Part shown: one piece after another, positions 1 through 8,443 of the stretch
How positions within the stretch are numbered: position 1 is the stretch's first letter
Layout: every line of letters starts with the position of its first letter
DNA from: an uncultured Bacilli bacterium
Lineage (GTDB): Bacteria > Bacillota_I > Bacilli_A > Izemoplasmatales > UBA1188
NCBI GenBank assembly: GCA_905235635.1
Contig: CAJOMC010000007.1
Span: 62,001 to 126,000, forward strand
DNA: 64,000 nt
Reading direction: 5' to 3'
Program-made: the position numbers and the translations under genes
The notes under the pieces: model-generated
Told to the model about the DNA's origin: nothing
What the model saw: the letters and a program-made list of their open reading frames with translations, nothing else
The model's database searches: none

Positions 1-144
1 AGTCTTTCTTTTAAATTCTTTAGAATCATCCACGTATTTATATTTAGTATCAAAAACAGTACCATCGTCTTTCTTAACTTTTAGGTAATGTTCGTCAGTA
101 TATTCAGTATATGGAAATTTATTCGTTTTAGGATCGAAAGGCAT
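1..144 (-). CDS. Hypothetical protein, 5' part only
   Basis: An open frame reads leftward from an ATG at 144 to the window edge (48 codons, no stop). A purine-rich ribosome binding site (AAGAGA) lies about 10 nt upstream, and a promoter TTTACT-17-TATAAT is seen at 172-200 on the minus strand. The visible N-terminus is hydrophilic, rich in Lys, Asp and Tyr, with no signal peptide or membrane segment. I do not recognise the family; the rest lies outside the window. Confidence 0.6.
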   Translation of the reverse strand, partial: MPFDPKTNKFPYTEYTDEHYLKVKKDDGTVFDTKYKYVDDSKEFKRKT

Positions 145-282
145 TTATAATAATCTCTTCTTTTAATTGAAATTATATATAAAAATATATTTCAAGTAAA
201 CATTATTTATTCTCTAGTTAATAGATATTAAAATGAATATAAAAACAATAATAAATAAGTATTAAAATTTTTTAATTATTTC

Positions 283-311
283 TTGAATATTATATATTCA
301 TTTGATACAAT
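283..311 (+). promoter_or_regulatory. Promoter of rpmE
   Basis: TTGAAT (283-288), a 17-nt spacer, and TACAAT (306-311) preceded by TGA, giving an extended -10. The predicted start near 318 leaves a leader of about 46 nt that contains a small hairpin (TATGGC/GCCATG, 330-347) just before the ribosome binding site. The hairpin may be an L31 autoregulatory leader. Confidence 0.6.
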
Positions 312-363
312 AAATACGCACGAACTTTCTATGGCAATAAGGCCATGGCAGAAGGAGTTATAT

Positions 364-582
364 ATGAAAAAAGGAATCCATCCTAAATACTACGAAGCAA
401 CTGTTACTTGCGTAACTTGCGGAACAACATTTAAAACTGGTTCAACTAGACCTGAAATAAAAGTTGATACTTGTTCTAATTGTCATCCATTCTATTCAGG
501 AAAACAAGTTTTCGTATCTGTTGCTGGTAGAGTTGATAAGTTCAACAAGAAATATGGAAGAACCTCAAAAACCGAGGACTAA
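364..582 (+). CDS. rpmE: 50S ribosomal protein L31
   Basis: L31 binds at the central protuberance of the large subunit. The 72-residue protein has the zinc-type signature C16-x2-C19 ... C37-x2-C40, so it is the zinc-containing paralogue type. The ATG at 364 is chosen because GGAG lies 8 nt upstream. An in-frame extension to TTG 283 would start inside the -35 box and is not used. It is a monocistronic unit between its own promoter and a strong terminator. The assignment is secure. Confidence 0.95.
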   Translation: MKKGIHPKYYEATVTCVTCGTTFKTGSTRPEIKVDTCSNCHPFYSGKQVFVSVAGRVDKFNKKYGRTSKTED

Positions 583-587
583 GACAA

Positions 588-616
588 ACAAAAACCAGGT
601 ATCTGGTTTTTTGTTT
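588..616 (+). terminator. Rho-independent terminator after rpmE
   Basis: AAAACCAG / CTGGTTTT stem (591-598 with 603-610) with a 4-nt loop, running into a T-rich tail. Confidence 0.85.
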
Positions 617-632
617 AAATGAAGGAGATTAT

Positions 633-1205
633 ATGAAGATTGGAAGAATTGAAGCTATAGTAGGCCCAATGTTTGCGGGTAAAACAGAAGAATTACTAAG
701 ACGTCTTAAAAGAATGGAATATGCTCATAAAAATGTCATACTATTTAAACCTGATATCGACACAAGATATGAGGAAAGTTATGTAGTATCACACAATAAG
801 AATAAATCTTTATGTGTATGCTTAAAAAAGTCAGTTGATATGTTTAACTATGTAACTGATAAGACAGATGCAATCTTTATTGATGAATTCCAGTTTTTAG
901 ATGACGAATCTTTCATCGCACTTAAAAGAAGAGGCATAAGAATAGTTTTATCCGGTCTTGATAAAGACTTTAGAGGAGAACCTTTTGGCGTTATGCCAAA
1001 TGTACTCGCACTTGCGGATGAAGTATTAAAGCTTAGAGCCGTATGTGTTAAATGTGGTGCTGATGCAAACTGTACACAACGTATCATCAATAATAGTCCA
1101 GCTTCATATAATGACCCTATCATCTTAGTAGGCGCTACAGATTCTTATGAGGCAAGATGCGATGCTTGTTTTGAAATAAAAGATAAAAAATATAAGTATG
1201 AATGA
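633..1205 (+). CDS. tdk: Thymidine kinase
   Basis: Phosphorylates thymidine with ATP in the pyrimidine salvage pathway. The 190-residue protein has the type II thymidine kinase layout: P-loop GPMFAGKT at 11-18, the catalytic Glu85 in DEFQF, and four zinc cysteines (C138, C141, C176, C179) framing the C-terminal lasso domain. A good GGAG site precedes the ATG. The stop overlaps tadA by 8 nt, so the two are translationally coupled. Confidence 0.96.
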   Translation: MKIGRIEAIVGPMFAGKTEELLRRLKRMEYAHKNVILFKPDIDTRYEESYVVSHNKNKSLCVCLKKSVDMFNYVTDKTDAIFIDEFQFLDDESFIALKRRGIRIVLSGLDKDFRGEPFGVMPNVLALADEVLKLRAVCVKCGADANCTQRIINNSPASYNDPIILVGATDSYEARCDACFEIKDKKYKYE

Positions 1206-1638
1206 TTATGATTTTATGAGAGAAGCGCTAAACTTAGCGAGTTCCTCGTATCAAAATTGTGAAGTTCCCGTAGGCGCCGTTGTAGCGTATAATGGCGAAA
1301 TTATTGGTAGAGGAAGAAATAGAAGAAAAGAAACATGTGACATCACATCACATGCAGAAATAGAGGCAATAAAAGAGGCTTCTAAACATCTTTCTTCCTA
1401 TATCCTTGAAGGATGTACCATCTATACCACGCTTGAACCATGTCCAATGTGTAGTTATGCGATTATTGATTCACATATGGATAGACTAGTATATGGCGCA
1501 AAAGATGAAAAAAGAGGTGCCATATCTAACCTTGATATATTCAATAAGCATCTTGGCACAAAAGTAGTAGTTTGTGGTAATATAATGAGTGAGGAGGCGA
1601 GTGAACTTCTCACAAAATTCTTTAAAGAAAAAAGATAA
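1198..1638 (+). CDS. tadA: tRNA-specific adenosine deaminase
   Basis: Deaminates A34 to inosine in the tRNA-Arg(ACG) anticodon. The 146-residue protein carries the zinc deaminase motifs H52-A-E54 (Glu54 the proton shuttle) and P-C82-P-M-C85. It overlaps the end of tdk and has only a weak ribosome binding site, so translation probably depends on coupling. The SRP RNA gene follows at once, the same tadA-SRP RNA order as in Bacillus. The stop codon lies at the edge of the SRP RNA outer stem. Confidence 0.94.
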   Translation: MNDYDFMREALNLASSSYQNCEVPVGAVVAYNGEIIGRGRNRRKETCDITSHAEIEAIKEASKHLSSYILEGCTIYTTLEPCPMCSYAIIDSHMDRLVYGAKDEKRGAISNLDIFNKHLGTKVVVCGNIMSEEASELLTKFFKEKR

Positions 1639-1750
1639 TCTCTTTTCGTGTATTACACTCAAAGTTCTTAGAGTGAATTGGGTCAGGTCCTGACGGAAGC
1701 AGCCCTAAGGTTTAAGTCTTGTGAGTGTAGTACACTAAAAGAGATTATTT
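1637..1750 (+). ncRNA. ffs: Small signal recognition particle RNA (4.5S/scRNA)
   Basis: The conserved helix 8 core GGTCAGGTCC ... GGAAGCAGCC is at 1681-1704, with tetraloop TGAC where E. coli has GGAA. Long flanking arms (about 1637-1660 and 1725-1748) pair almost perfectly with a single mismatch, giving the usual rod of about 110 nt. The 3' arm runs into a T-stretch that can act as terminator. The RNA pairs with Ffh to target membrane proteins. The exact ends are estimated. Confidence 0.93.
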
Positions 1751-3484
1751 TTCTATTATAAAATATGATTTAACTCCATCACTAAAGTTAGTTACTTCAT
1801 GTGGAATATTATGCGTAGATAATATCTTTCTTACTAGGTATAAACCCATACCAGTTGAATTCTTATCAATATTATTGTTTTCTCTATAAAATGGTAGCCA
1901 TATTTTTTCTAGATTTTCTGGATTAATATGTGCCCCATAGTTTTTAACTTCAAATATATAATTCACATTATTATCAAGCAAGTTGATTTCAACTTTCTTT
2001 CCCTTATCAGTATATTTAAATGCGTTAGTAATAAAGTTAGATATAACTTCACCGATTAGTTTTCTATCAGCGTTCATATATATCTGATTATCAATATTTG
2101 TTTCCACAATGATTTCGTTTTTACTTGCGATAGGAGATAAAGGGCTTAAAACTTCTTCAATTAACTTACCTAAATTAAATCTTGTGACATTAAGTTTTAC
2201 TTCTTCTTTAGATCCTCTATATGTAGAAATAATATTTTTAATAATAGTATTAGTTTTTTCAACTTCCTCAAGAATATTGTCATATTCTTTTAATACATCA
2301 TCACCCTCTATTATTCCATCTTTTAGAGCTTCGGTTGTTGCGCTTATTACCATAATAGGTGTTTTAAGCTCATGGGATAATCTTGAGATGAATGAACTTC
2401 TAATTTCGTTTTCATTTAAGAGTTCCGAATTGAGTTTTTCTACTCTCTCTTTTTGAGATTCAATCTCATGAACTCTTTCTTTAGTTTTCTCTTTAACGAA
2501 GTTTAAGTTATCTTGGAGGCTAATTAACTCTTTATTTCTAAATGTGTGGTCAGATTTAGTGTAATCCTCATTGACTAGTTTCATCATCTCGTTTTCAATT
2601 GTCTTAACTGGATTAGTGAAGGCTCTTGAGATAAAGAGCGCTATTAGTAAGACTATCGCTAAAGAGAAGAGAATAAAGTATCCATAATACGGAGATATAA
2701 GAGATACAAGAGAACTTGTGTTAACCATATCAAAGATGATTAGCACAAACTCTCCTTCAACGTTAGTTGTATATAATATATTTAAAGTATATGTTTCTTT
2801 ATCGTTATAGTATCCCACAAGATATGGGATATCTTTTTTAACTATCTTAAAGTTTGTGATAGATGAGGTAATTATATTAATAGAGTCTTTTACTTTTGAC
2901 CATGATCCATAGATATAATTTAGGTTAACTGGTTTTCTTACTTCTATGATTGTTGCATCTTCTAGATACACAAGATCACTTGAATCAATATAAGATTTAT
3001 CTATAACTTTTCTATCACCAATAAAAAAAGATAGAGGGATATAATACTCTCCTTCTTTCACAAATACGCCACTCGCAAGGAAAGAAGTAGACACATCAAC
3101 GCTTAAATCATCTATTAAAACCTCATATGTTTCACCACTACTAGATAACAAAACAGTATATTTATCATATTGAGACTCTGATGGTTTATATACTCCTGTT
3201 TCATTGGTAAGCATCACAACCAAAGAAGAAGTGCTATTTGCGAAAGCTTCTATAGTTTTTGAGTGATTTATGCCTTCCTCATTAATATCACCAATTAGAA
3301 GAGTAGTAGATGCGAGTCTTTCGTCTATTTCACTTCTTGTGTAACGATTATTAAAAGAATACATTACGATAATGTATTCCGCTACTACTAACACAAAAAA
3401 CACTATTATTAAAATTAAGAATAGTTGTGTTTGAAGTGATATATTATGAATTTTCTTCTCTAGTTCGTTCTTCTGTGATTTCAA
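1745..3484 (-). CDS. Sensor histidine kinase
   Basis: Membrane sensor of a two-component system, 579 residues. Visible parts are TM1 (about 20-44), an extracytoplasmic domain (about 45-265), TM2 (about 266-287), a HAMP linker, a coiled stretch, the HisKA box with H371 in LSHELKTP, an N-box near N483/N487, and the G-box STGMGLYLV (543-551). The G1 box reads NYGAH with Asn where Asp is common, a known variant. The start is TTG at 3484, overlapping the regulator gene by 41 nt, with a weak AGGA upstream. The signal sensed is unknown. Confidence 0.88.
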   Translation of the reverse strand: MKSQKNELEKKIHNISLQTQLFLILIIVFFVLVVAEYIIVMYSFNNRYTRSEIDERLASTTLLIGDINEEGINHSKTIEAFANSTSSLVVMLTNETGVYKPSESQYDKYTVLLSSSGETYEVLIDDLSVDVSTSFLASGVFVKEGEYYIPLSFFIGDRKVIDKSYIDSSDLVYLEDATIIEVRKPVNLNYIYGSWSKVKDSINIITSSITNFKIVKKDIPYLVGYYNDKETYTLNILYTTNVEGEFVLIIFDMVNTSSLVSLISPYYGYFILFSLAIVLLIALFISRAFTNPVKTIENEMMKLVNEDYTKSDHTFRNKELISLQDNLNFVKEKTKERVHEIESQKERVEKLNSELLNENEIRSSFISRLSHELKTPIMVISATTEALKDGIIEGDDVLKEYDNILEEVEKTNTIIKNIISTYRGSKEEVKLNVTRFNLGKLIEEVLSPLSPIASKNEIIVETNIDNQIYMNADRKLIGEVISNFITNAFKYTDKGKKVEINLLDNNVNYIFEVKNYGAHINPENLEKIWLPFYRENNNIDKNSTGMGLYLVRKILSTHNIPHEVTNFSDGVKSYFIIEK

Positions 3485-4151
3485 GTTTATATCCTATGCC
3501 AAAAATAGTTGTGATAGTCACATTACTATTTGAAAGAGTCTTACGTACCTTTTTAATGTAGGTATCTATAATTCTTTCATCAGTAGGCTTATCTTCCCAT
3601 ACTGTTTCAATTAGTTTCTTTCTCGTACAAGTCTTTCCTTCGTTAATCATTAAGAATTCAAGAAGTTTATATTCAGTTCTTGTGAGTTTAACTAGGTTAT
3701 TTTTAATGATACATTCCATGGTATCTCTATATAGTTTCACATCTCCAGATTCTAGAGTTGTGGTCATACCATTATTACTCTTAAGCGCTTTATGTCTTTC
3801 TATTAAGTTAGTTGCCTTTGCGATTAAGATAGATGTCTTAAATGGCTTAGTAACGTAATCATCTATTTTAAGAGTATACCCTTTTAGAATGTCTTGTTCC
3901 TCTGATAAGGCACTCATCATTATAATAGGTATATCATTTGATTCTCTAATCTTTTTTGCGATATCATATCCATTCATTCCTGGAAGCATAATATCTAATA
4001 CCACTACGTCTGGGTTAAATTCTTTATATTCTTGGATAGCTTTAATGCCATTATCCGCAAGTCTAACCTCATATCCGGCATTCTGGAAATATTTTTCTAA
4101 TATGTATGCGTACTTAGTTTCGTCTTCCACAATTAGTATTTTTGAGCTCAT
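3444..4151 (-). CDS. OmpR/PhoB-family response regulator
   Basis: 235 residues. A receiver domain (about 1-120) has the acidic pair E9/D10, phospho-acceptor D53 and K102, followed by a winged-helix DNA-binding domain (about 130-228). The ATG at 4151 has a GAGAGG site. It is the first gene of the operon with the downstream kinase, its likely partner. The target genes cannot be told from the sequence. Confidence 0.93.
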   Translation of the reverse strand: MSSKILIVEDETKYAYILEKYFQNAGYEVRLADNGIKAIQEYKEFNPDVVVLDIMLPGMNGYDIAKKIRESNDIPIIMMSALSEEQDILKGYTLKIDDYVTKPFKTSILIAKATNLIERHKALKSNNGMTTTLESGDVKLYRDTMECIIKNNLVKLTRTEYKLLEFLMINEGKTCTRKKLIETVWEDKPTDERIIDTYIKKVRKTLSNSNVTITTIFGIGYKLEITEERTREENS

Positions 4152-4176
4152 AAAGGTACCTCTCTTTTACCCATAT

Positions 4177-4205
4177 ATTATATTAAATATTTATCTATTC
4201 CGCAA
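4177..4205 (-). promoter_or_regulatory. Promoter of the two-component operon
   Basis: On the minus strand, TTGCGG (4205-4200), a 17-nt spacer and TATAAT (4182-4177), about 25 nt before the response regulator start. Confidence 0.6.
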
Positions 4206-4253
4206 CCAAAGGGGGATAAAGCTACCATTAAATGAATAATTATTATAAAAATA

Positions 4254-4262
4254 TGGTATATT
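4254..4262 (+). promoter_or_regulatory. Extended -10 of mnmG, start at or next to the ATG
   Basis: TGG-TATATT at 4254-4262 is 7 nt before the mnmG ATG. Transcription would begin on or one base before the start codon. The only AAGG abuts the ATG, too close for a ribosome binding site. Suggests a leaderless mRNA. Confidence 0.5.
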
Positions 4263-4269
4263 TTTAAGG

Positions 4270-6141
4270 ATGAATAAATATGATGTAATTGTGGTCGGTG
4301 GAGGACACGCTGGAGTTGAGGCAGCTCTTTCATCCGCAAGGCTAAATAAGAAGACAATTTTAATAACTGGAAACATAGATTATATATCATCTATGCCGTG
4401 TAACCCTTCAATAGGTGGTCCTGCGAAGGGCATTTTGGTTAGAGAGATTGATTCGCTTGGCGGGGAAATGGCTAAAATTGCCGATAAAACATATATTCAA
4501 ATGAGACTATTAAACGCATCAAACGGTCCTGCGGTTCAAGCCCTTCGTGCTCAATCAGATAAATATATGTATCACGATGAAATGCTTAAGGTGTTAAGAG
4601 ATACTAAAAATCTTGAGATAAAAGAAGCATATGTAGGAAAACTATTAACTGAAGATAAAAAGGTTAAAGGCATTGAAACTATTGATGGTGAAGTAATTTT
4701 AGGCAAGGCAGTCATATTAACCACAGGCACATATCTTAATTCCATATGTTTTATGGGTAAAGAAGCTATCCATAGCGGACCTGAAGGACAAAAAACATAT
4801 TCTAATTTATCAGAATCACTTATGGAAAACGGAATTACTTTATTTAGGTTGAAGACTGGTACTCCTCCAAGAATTCTTGATTCATCTATTGATTATTCAA
4901 ACATGATAGTTCAAAAAGGTGATCAAGATAAAAAAGGATTTTCATATACCACAAAAGAATTTTTGCCGCTAGATAAACAAGTATCTTGTTACTTAATACA
5001 TACAACCCTTAAAACCAAAGAGATTGTGATGAATAACTTAGATGAAGCCGCAGCCCTTAATGGAGAGATAGTGGGCGTTGGACCTAGATATTGTCCATCA
5101 ATTGAAAGTAAATATGTGAGATTTTCTACAAAAGATACTCATCAAATCTTTGTAGAACCAGTATCACTTAACTCAAATAAGATGTATCTTCAAGGCTTTT
5201 CTACATCCCTACCTAAAGAGATTCAAGAAAAGATGGTTAAATCTTTACCTGGATTTGAAAATGCAGAAATAATTGAGTACGCCTACGCTATTGAGTATGA
5301 CGCAATCAACCCTCTCCAAATGAAGAGATCCCTTGAATCAAAGATAATTGAGAATCTATTTACCGCAGGCCAGATTAATGGTACATCAGGCTATGAAGAA
5401 GCCGCAGCCCAAGGACTTATGGCAGGCATTAATGCTTCTAGAAAACTAGATAATATGGAACCATTCATATTAAGAAGAGACGAAGCATATATTGGTGTAT
5501 TAATTGATGATCTTGTGACTAAAGGTACAGATGAACCGTATAGAATGCTGACATCACGTGCGGAATATAGGCTATTACTTAGAGATGATAATGCAGAAGA
5601 TAGATTAATGCATTATGGTCACTCTTTAGGATTAATTAGTGATGAACTGTACAATGAATTTATAGAAAGTACTAAAAGAGTTGAAACTGAAATAGAAAGA
5701 CTTAAAACCATATATATTACCGGTAATCAAACTGAGAAAAGTAAAATGGATGAACTAGGTCTTTCAAGTGTATATAGTAAAGAATCTCTATTTAATCTTA
5801 TTAAAAGACCTGACTATGACTATAGAAAGGTTATGTATGTAAAGGGCGAAGATGTCGCACTAACTGATAAAGAAATTGCATCTTTAAACACCACAATAAA
5901 ATATGAAGGTTATATCAGGAAATCGCTAAAACAGGCGGAAGAACTCAAAAAGATGGAATCCACAATTATTCCAAAAGATATAAACTATGATGATATTCAT
6001 AATATCGCATCTGAGGCCAAAGAAAAACTTAAGACTGTTAATCCTGACACACTAGGTCAAGCATCTAGAATATCAGGCGTTAATCCATCAGATATAATGA
6101 TTCTATCAATCTATTTAAAGCAATATAAAAGACATGTTTAA
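4270..6141 (+). CDS. mnmG: tRNA uridine-5-carboxymethylaminomethyl modification enzyme MnmG
   Basis: With MnmE it installs the (carboxymethyl)aminomethyl group at U34 of several tRNAs, using FAD and methylene-folate. The 623-residue length matches the family. It has the N-terminal FAD-binding GGGHAG (10-15), the family segment PCNPSIGGPAKG near 41-52, and a C-terminal helical domain. Its stop overlaps the rsmG start by 8 nt, matching the common gidA-gidB pair. The start codon probably lies at the mRNA 5' end. Confidence 0.97.
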   Translation: MNKYDVIVVGGGHAGVEAALSSARLNKKTILITGNIDYISSMPCNPSIGGPAKGILVREIDSLGGEMAKIADKTYIQMRLLNASNGPAVQALRAQSDKYMYHDEMLKVLRDTKNLEIKEAYVGKLLTEDKKVKGIETIDGEVILGKAVILTTGTYLNSICFMGKEAIHSGPEGQKTYSNLSESLMENGITLFRLKTGTPPRILDSSIDYSNMIVQKGDQDKKGFSYTTKEFLPLDKQVSCYLIHTTLKTKEIVMNNLDEAAALNGEIVGVGPRYCPSIESKYVRFSTKDTHQIFVEPVSLNSNKMYLQGFSTSLPKEIQEKMVKSLPGFENAEIIEYAYAIEYDAINPLQMKRSLESKIIENLFTAGQINGTSGYEEAAAQGLMAGINASRKLDNMEPFILRRDEAYIGVLIDDLVTKGTDEPYRMLTSRAEYRLLLRDDNAEDRLMHYGHSLGLISDELYNEFIESTKRVETEIERLKTIYITGNQTEKSKMDELGLSSVYSKESLFNLIKRPDYDYRKVMYVKGEDVALTDKEIASLNTTIKYEGYIRKSLKQAEELKKMESTIIPKDINYDDIHNIASEAKEKLKTVNPDTLGQASRISGVNPSDIMILSIYLKQYKRHV

Positions 6142-6775
6142 TTTAAAAGAAGAATTAAAGACAAAAGGCATAAATATCACTGACTCTATGGTCCAAATGT
6201 TTGACCAGTATTTTCATATGCTTGTGCGATACAATGAAAAAAATAATATCACAAGAATAACTGATGAAGACGATGTATATGCCCTTCATTTTTATGATTC
6301 TTTAATGACATCTCTTGCGATTCAAAATAAAAAAGGGAAATTGCTTGATATTGGCGCAGGGGCTGGCTTTCCATCTCTACCTTTAAAGATTGTGTTTAAT
6401 GAGTTAGACGTAACTATGGTTGATTCAGTTAATAAAAAGGTTATATTCCTTAAAAGTGTAATTGATGAATTAAAACTTGAGGGTATAAAAGCTATTCATG
6501 AAAGAATCGAAAACCTAAAAGAATATAAAGCATATGACTATGTAGTCGCAAGAGCCTTATCTAGCTTAAAAGAAATAATTAATTATTCTCATAAGTATAT
6601 TAAAGAGGATGGCTCTATTATCGCACTTAAAGGTATGAGAAAATCAAGCGAGGAAATAGAAGAAGCAAAAGACATACTCAAAAAATACAAACTTAAAGTA
6701 GATAGCGTTATTCCTTATAATGTATTAGATAGATCTTATTGCTTAATTGTCATAAAGAGGGATAAAGATGAATGA
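6134..6775 (+). CDS. rsmG: 16S rRNA m7G527 methyltransferase
   Basis: Methylates G527 of 16S rRNA using S-adenosylmethionine. The 213-residue protein is somewhat shorter than the Bacillus homologue and has the Rossmann SAM-binding motif LLDIGAGAGFPSLP around 70-83. Translation is coupled to mnmG and to the downstream DUF951 gene (8-nt overlaps). Confidence 0.95.
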   Translation: MFNLKEELKTKGINITDSMVQMFDQYFHMLVRYNEKNNITRITDEDDVYALHFYDSLMTSLAIQNKKGKLLDIGAGAGFPSLPLKIVFNELDVTMVDSVNKKVIFLKSVIDELKLEGIKAIHERIENLKEYKAYDYVVARALSSLKEIINYSHKYIKEDGSIIALKGMRKSSEEIEEAKDILKKYKLKVDSVIPYNVLDRSYCLIVIKRDKDE

Positions 6776-6962
6776 GAATCTAATTGTATCAGTAGGTGAT
6801 ATCTATGAACTTAAGAAAGCCCATCCATGTGGATCAAAAGAATTTATTGTATTAAAAAATGGAACCGACTCTACCATCAAATGTCTTAAATGTAACCATG
6901 AGATATTAATCGATAGAGTAGAACTAAAGAAAAGAATTAAACGAGTAATTAATAAAAACTAA
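6768..6962 (+). CDS. DUF951 family protein
   Basis: 64 residues matching the small Firmicutes DUF951 (YyzM-like) family: DIYELKKAHPCGS near 11-23 and K-C39-x2-C42, plausibly metal-binding cysteines (C21, C39, C42). The function is unknown. It is last in the mnmG-rsmG operon, overlapping rsmG by 8 nt, and is followed by a strong terminator. Confidence 0.85.
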   Translation: MNENLIVSVGDIYELKKAHPCGSKEFIVLKNGTDSTIKCLKCNHEILIDRVELKKRIKRVINKN

Positions 6963-6995
6963 TATTAAATGGCTAGACATAGCCGTTTATCACAT

Positions 6996-7026
6996 AAAAA
7001 CAAGGACTCCCTAAGTCCTTGTTTTT
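6996..7026. terminator. Bidirectional terminator
   Basis: A 13-bp perfect stem (6996-7008 with 7014-7026) with A-run and T-run arms serves both the DUF951 gene on plus and the TetR gene on minus. Confidence 0.9.
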
Positions 7027-7042
7027 ATATCTAATTATAGGT

Positions 7043-7537
7043 CTAGCCTAATAATTCTTCTGCCTTAATTCTATCTATCTTTCCGTTTAAATAAAGATTA
7101 GATATATTCATAAACTTAAATAAAGCAAGTTTAACAGCTAAACAGTTTTCTACACTAGGTTCAATACTACATTTTTCTAGTATAGTTTCACCGAATAATT
7201 CAAGTGATCTTGGATCATAATCGCTTGTTAGGTCGATTAACTCTAACTTTCTCTTATAACTCTTTGGACAAGCAATGTGCTTTTTAAAGATTTCTTTAAG
7301 AAGAGATACTAATCCGTTAGCTTCAACGCCTTTAAAGATATGTGCTTTAATCGCATCATATAAATCAAATTTATCTTGGAAGTAGTAATAGAAGTCTGTT
7401 CTTAAAATATGCATTCTATCAGTTAAAGATAATACTGTAACTTTTTCAAATGGCTTACTTAATAGTTCTTTAAGCGCAGGCTTTAGTAATTTATGTTTTC
7501 TCTCCTCACTAATTTTGTCGTATACAGCTTTTGGCAT
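7043..7537 (-). CDS. TetR-family transcriptional regulator
   Basis: 164 residues. The N-terminal helix-turn-helix at about 31-54 (FEKVTVLSLTDRM ... TDFYYYFQDKFDLY) is typical of TetR. The C-terminal ligand domain is divergent and the ligand is unknown. The ATG at 7537 is chosen because GGAGTGAT lies just upstream; a longer in-frame reading runs back through the promoter and is rejected. It is divergent from hypB, and an inverted repeat overlaps both promoters, implying autoregulation and control of hypB. Confidence 0.82.
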   Translation of the reverse strand: MPKAVYDKISEERKHKLLKPALKELLSKPFEKVTVLSLTDRMHILRTDFYYYFQDKFDLYDAIKAHIFKGVEANGLVSLLKEIFKKHIACPKSYKRKLELIDLTSDYDPRSLELFGETILEKCSIEPSVENCLAVKLALFKFMNISNLYLNGKIDRIKAEELLG

Positions 7538-7567
7538 AATATCACTCCTTTTAATAAGATTAATATG

Positions 7568-7596
7568 ATTATAAAAATATAGGTTATGTTTGTCAA
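7568..7596 (-). promoter_or_regulatory. Promoter of the TetR gene
   Basis: On the minus strand, TTGACA (7596-7591), a 17-nt spacer and TATAAT (7573-7568): a perfect consensus vegetative promoter. Confidence 0.85.
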
Positions 7597-7617
7597 CCGA
7601 TTTGACATATCTTGACA
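7591..7617. promoter_or_regulatory. Candidate operator: TGTCAA-N5-TTGACA-N4-TTGACA
   Basis: An inverted repeat TGTCAA / TTGACA (7591-7607) plus a further direct copy TTGACA (7612-7617). It covers the -35 boxes of both divergent promoters, so a bound dimer would block both. Confidence 0.55.
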
Positions 7618-7630
7618 AAAAAATTATATT
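7602..7630 (+). promoter_or_regulatory. Divergent promoter toward hypB
   Basis: TTGACA (7602-7607), a 17-nt spacer and TATATT (7625-7630). The start near 7637 gives a leader of about 95 nt. A second weak promoter closer to the gene (TATAGA near 7707) cannot be excluded. Confidence 0.6.
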
Positions 7631-7731
7631 TATTCTTGTATGTATGTAAAATTGATTCATATTTAACACTTTATTTATTAAATAAATATAAGTGATACAA
7701 TTATTATAGATTAATATGATATGGTGATGAA

Positions 7732-8403
7732 ATGAGTGATGTAAAAATAATAGACGTTAAGGCTACTGTCACAGAGGTAAACGATAAAAGAGCTGATATT
7801 TTAAGGGATAATCTTAAAAAGAATAATACCTATATGGTTAATTTAATGTCATCTCCCGGAAGTGGGAAGACCACATTACTTATAGCTTTATTAAATAAAC
7901 TAAAAGATAAATTAAAAATAGGTGTCATGGAGGCTGACCTAGACGCAGATGTTGACACACACGCTATAAAAAATTACACAGGATGTGATGTCATCCAACT
8001 TCATACTGGGGGCTGTTGTCACTTAGATGCGGTGATGAGCAAAGAAGGTCTCGATAACCTAGATAAAGATTTAGATTTAGTATTTATTGAAAACGTAGGT
8101 AATTTAATTTGCCCCGCAGAATTTGATACAGGCGCAAATCTAAATATAATGATTCTATCAATACCTGAGGGAGATGATAAACCAGTTAAGTATCCGTTCA
8201 TCTTTAGTATGGTAGATGCATGTATATTTTCTAAGATAGATACACTCAAAATATTTGATTTTAATATAGACCTTGCGGAGAGTCATATTAAAAAACTAAA
8301 CGATAAAGTATCTTTCTTTCCTCTAAGCACTAAGACTGGGGACGGAATAGATACGCTTGCGGATTATATATATAATAAAGTAAAGGATTATCAATCTAAA
8401 TAA
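7732..8403 (+). CDS. hypB: Hydrogenase maturation nickel GTPase HypB
   Basis: A GTPase that delivers nickel to NiFe-hydrogenase precursors, usually with HypA. 223 residues with P-loop SSPGSGKTT (40-48) and the metal/nucleotide-switch residues C96-H97 and C127 (in ENVGNLICP). It lacks an N-terminal His-rich nickel-storage tail. No hydrogenase or other hyp gene is in this window, so it is an orphan here. GGTGATG serves as ribosome binding site. Confidence 0.92.
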   Translation: MSDVKIIDVKATVTEVNDKRADILRDNLKKNNTYMVNLMSSPGSGKTTLLIALLNKLKDKLKIGVMEADLDADVDTHAIKNYTGCDVIQLHTGGCCHLDAVMSKEGLDNLDKDLDLVFIENVGNLICPAEFDTGANLNIMILSIPEGDDKPVKYPFIFSMVDACIFSKIDTLKIFDFNIDLAESHIKKLNDKVSFFPLSTKTGDGIDTLADYIYNKVKDYQSK

Positions 8404-8406
8404 TGG

Positions 8407-8430
8407 AAAAAGAGGCAAACGCCTCTTTTT
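8407..8430. terminator. Bidirectional terminator between hypB and rpsD
   Basis: AAAAAGAGGC / GCCTCTTTTT, 10-bp perfect stem, loop AAAC. Serves the convergent genes on both strands. Confidence 0.92.
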
Positions 8431-8443
8431 CTCATTCCGTCTA

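Noticed and set aside
283-363. N-terminal extension of L31 from TTG 283
   Set aside because: The codons fall inside the -35/-10 of the rpmE promoter.
4178-4390. Two overlapping minus-strand open frames opposite the mnmG start
   Set aside because: Both lie antisense to the conserved FAD motif of mnmG and the operon promoters, with no ribosome binding site.
7538-7669. N-terminal extension of the TetR regulator
   Set aside because: It would run through a perfect promoter and operator, and ATG 7537 has a strong ribosome binding site.
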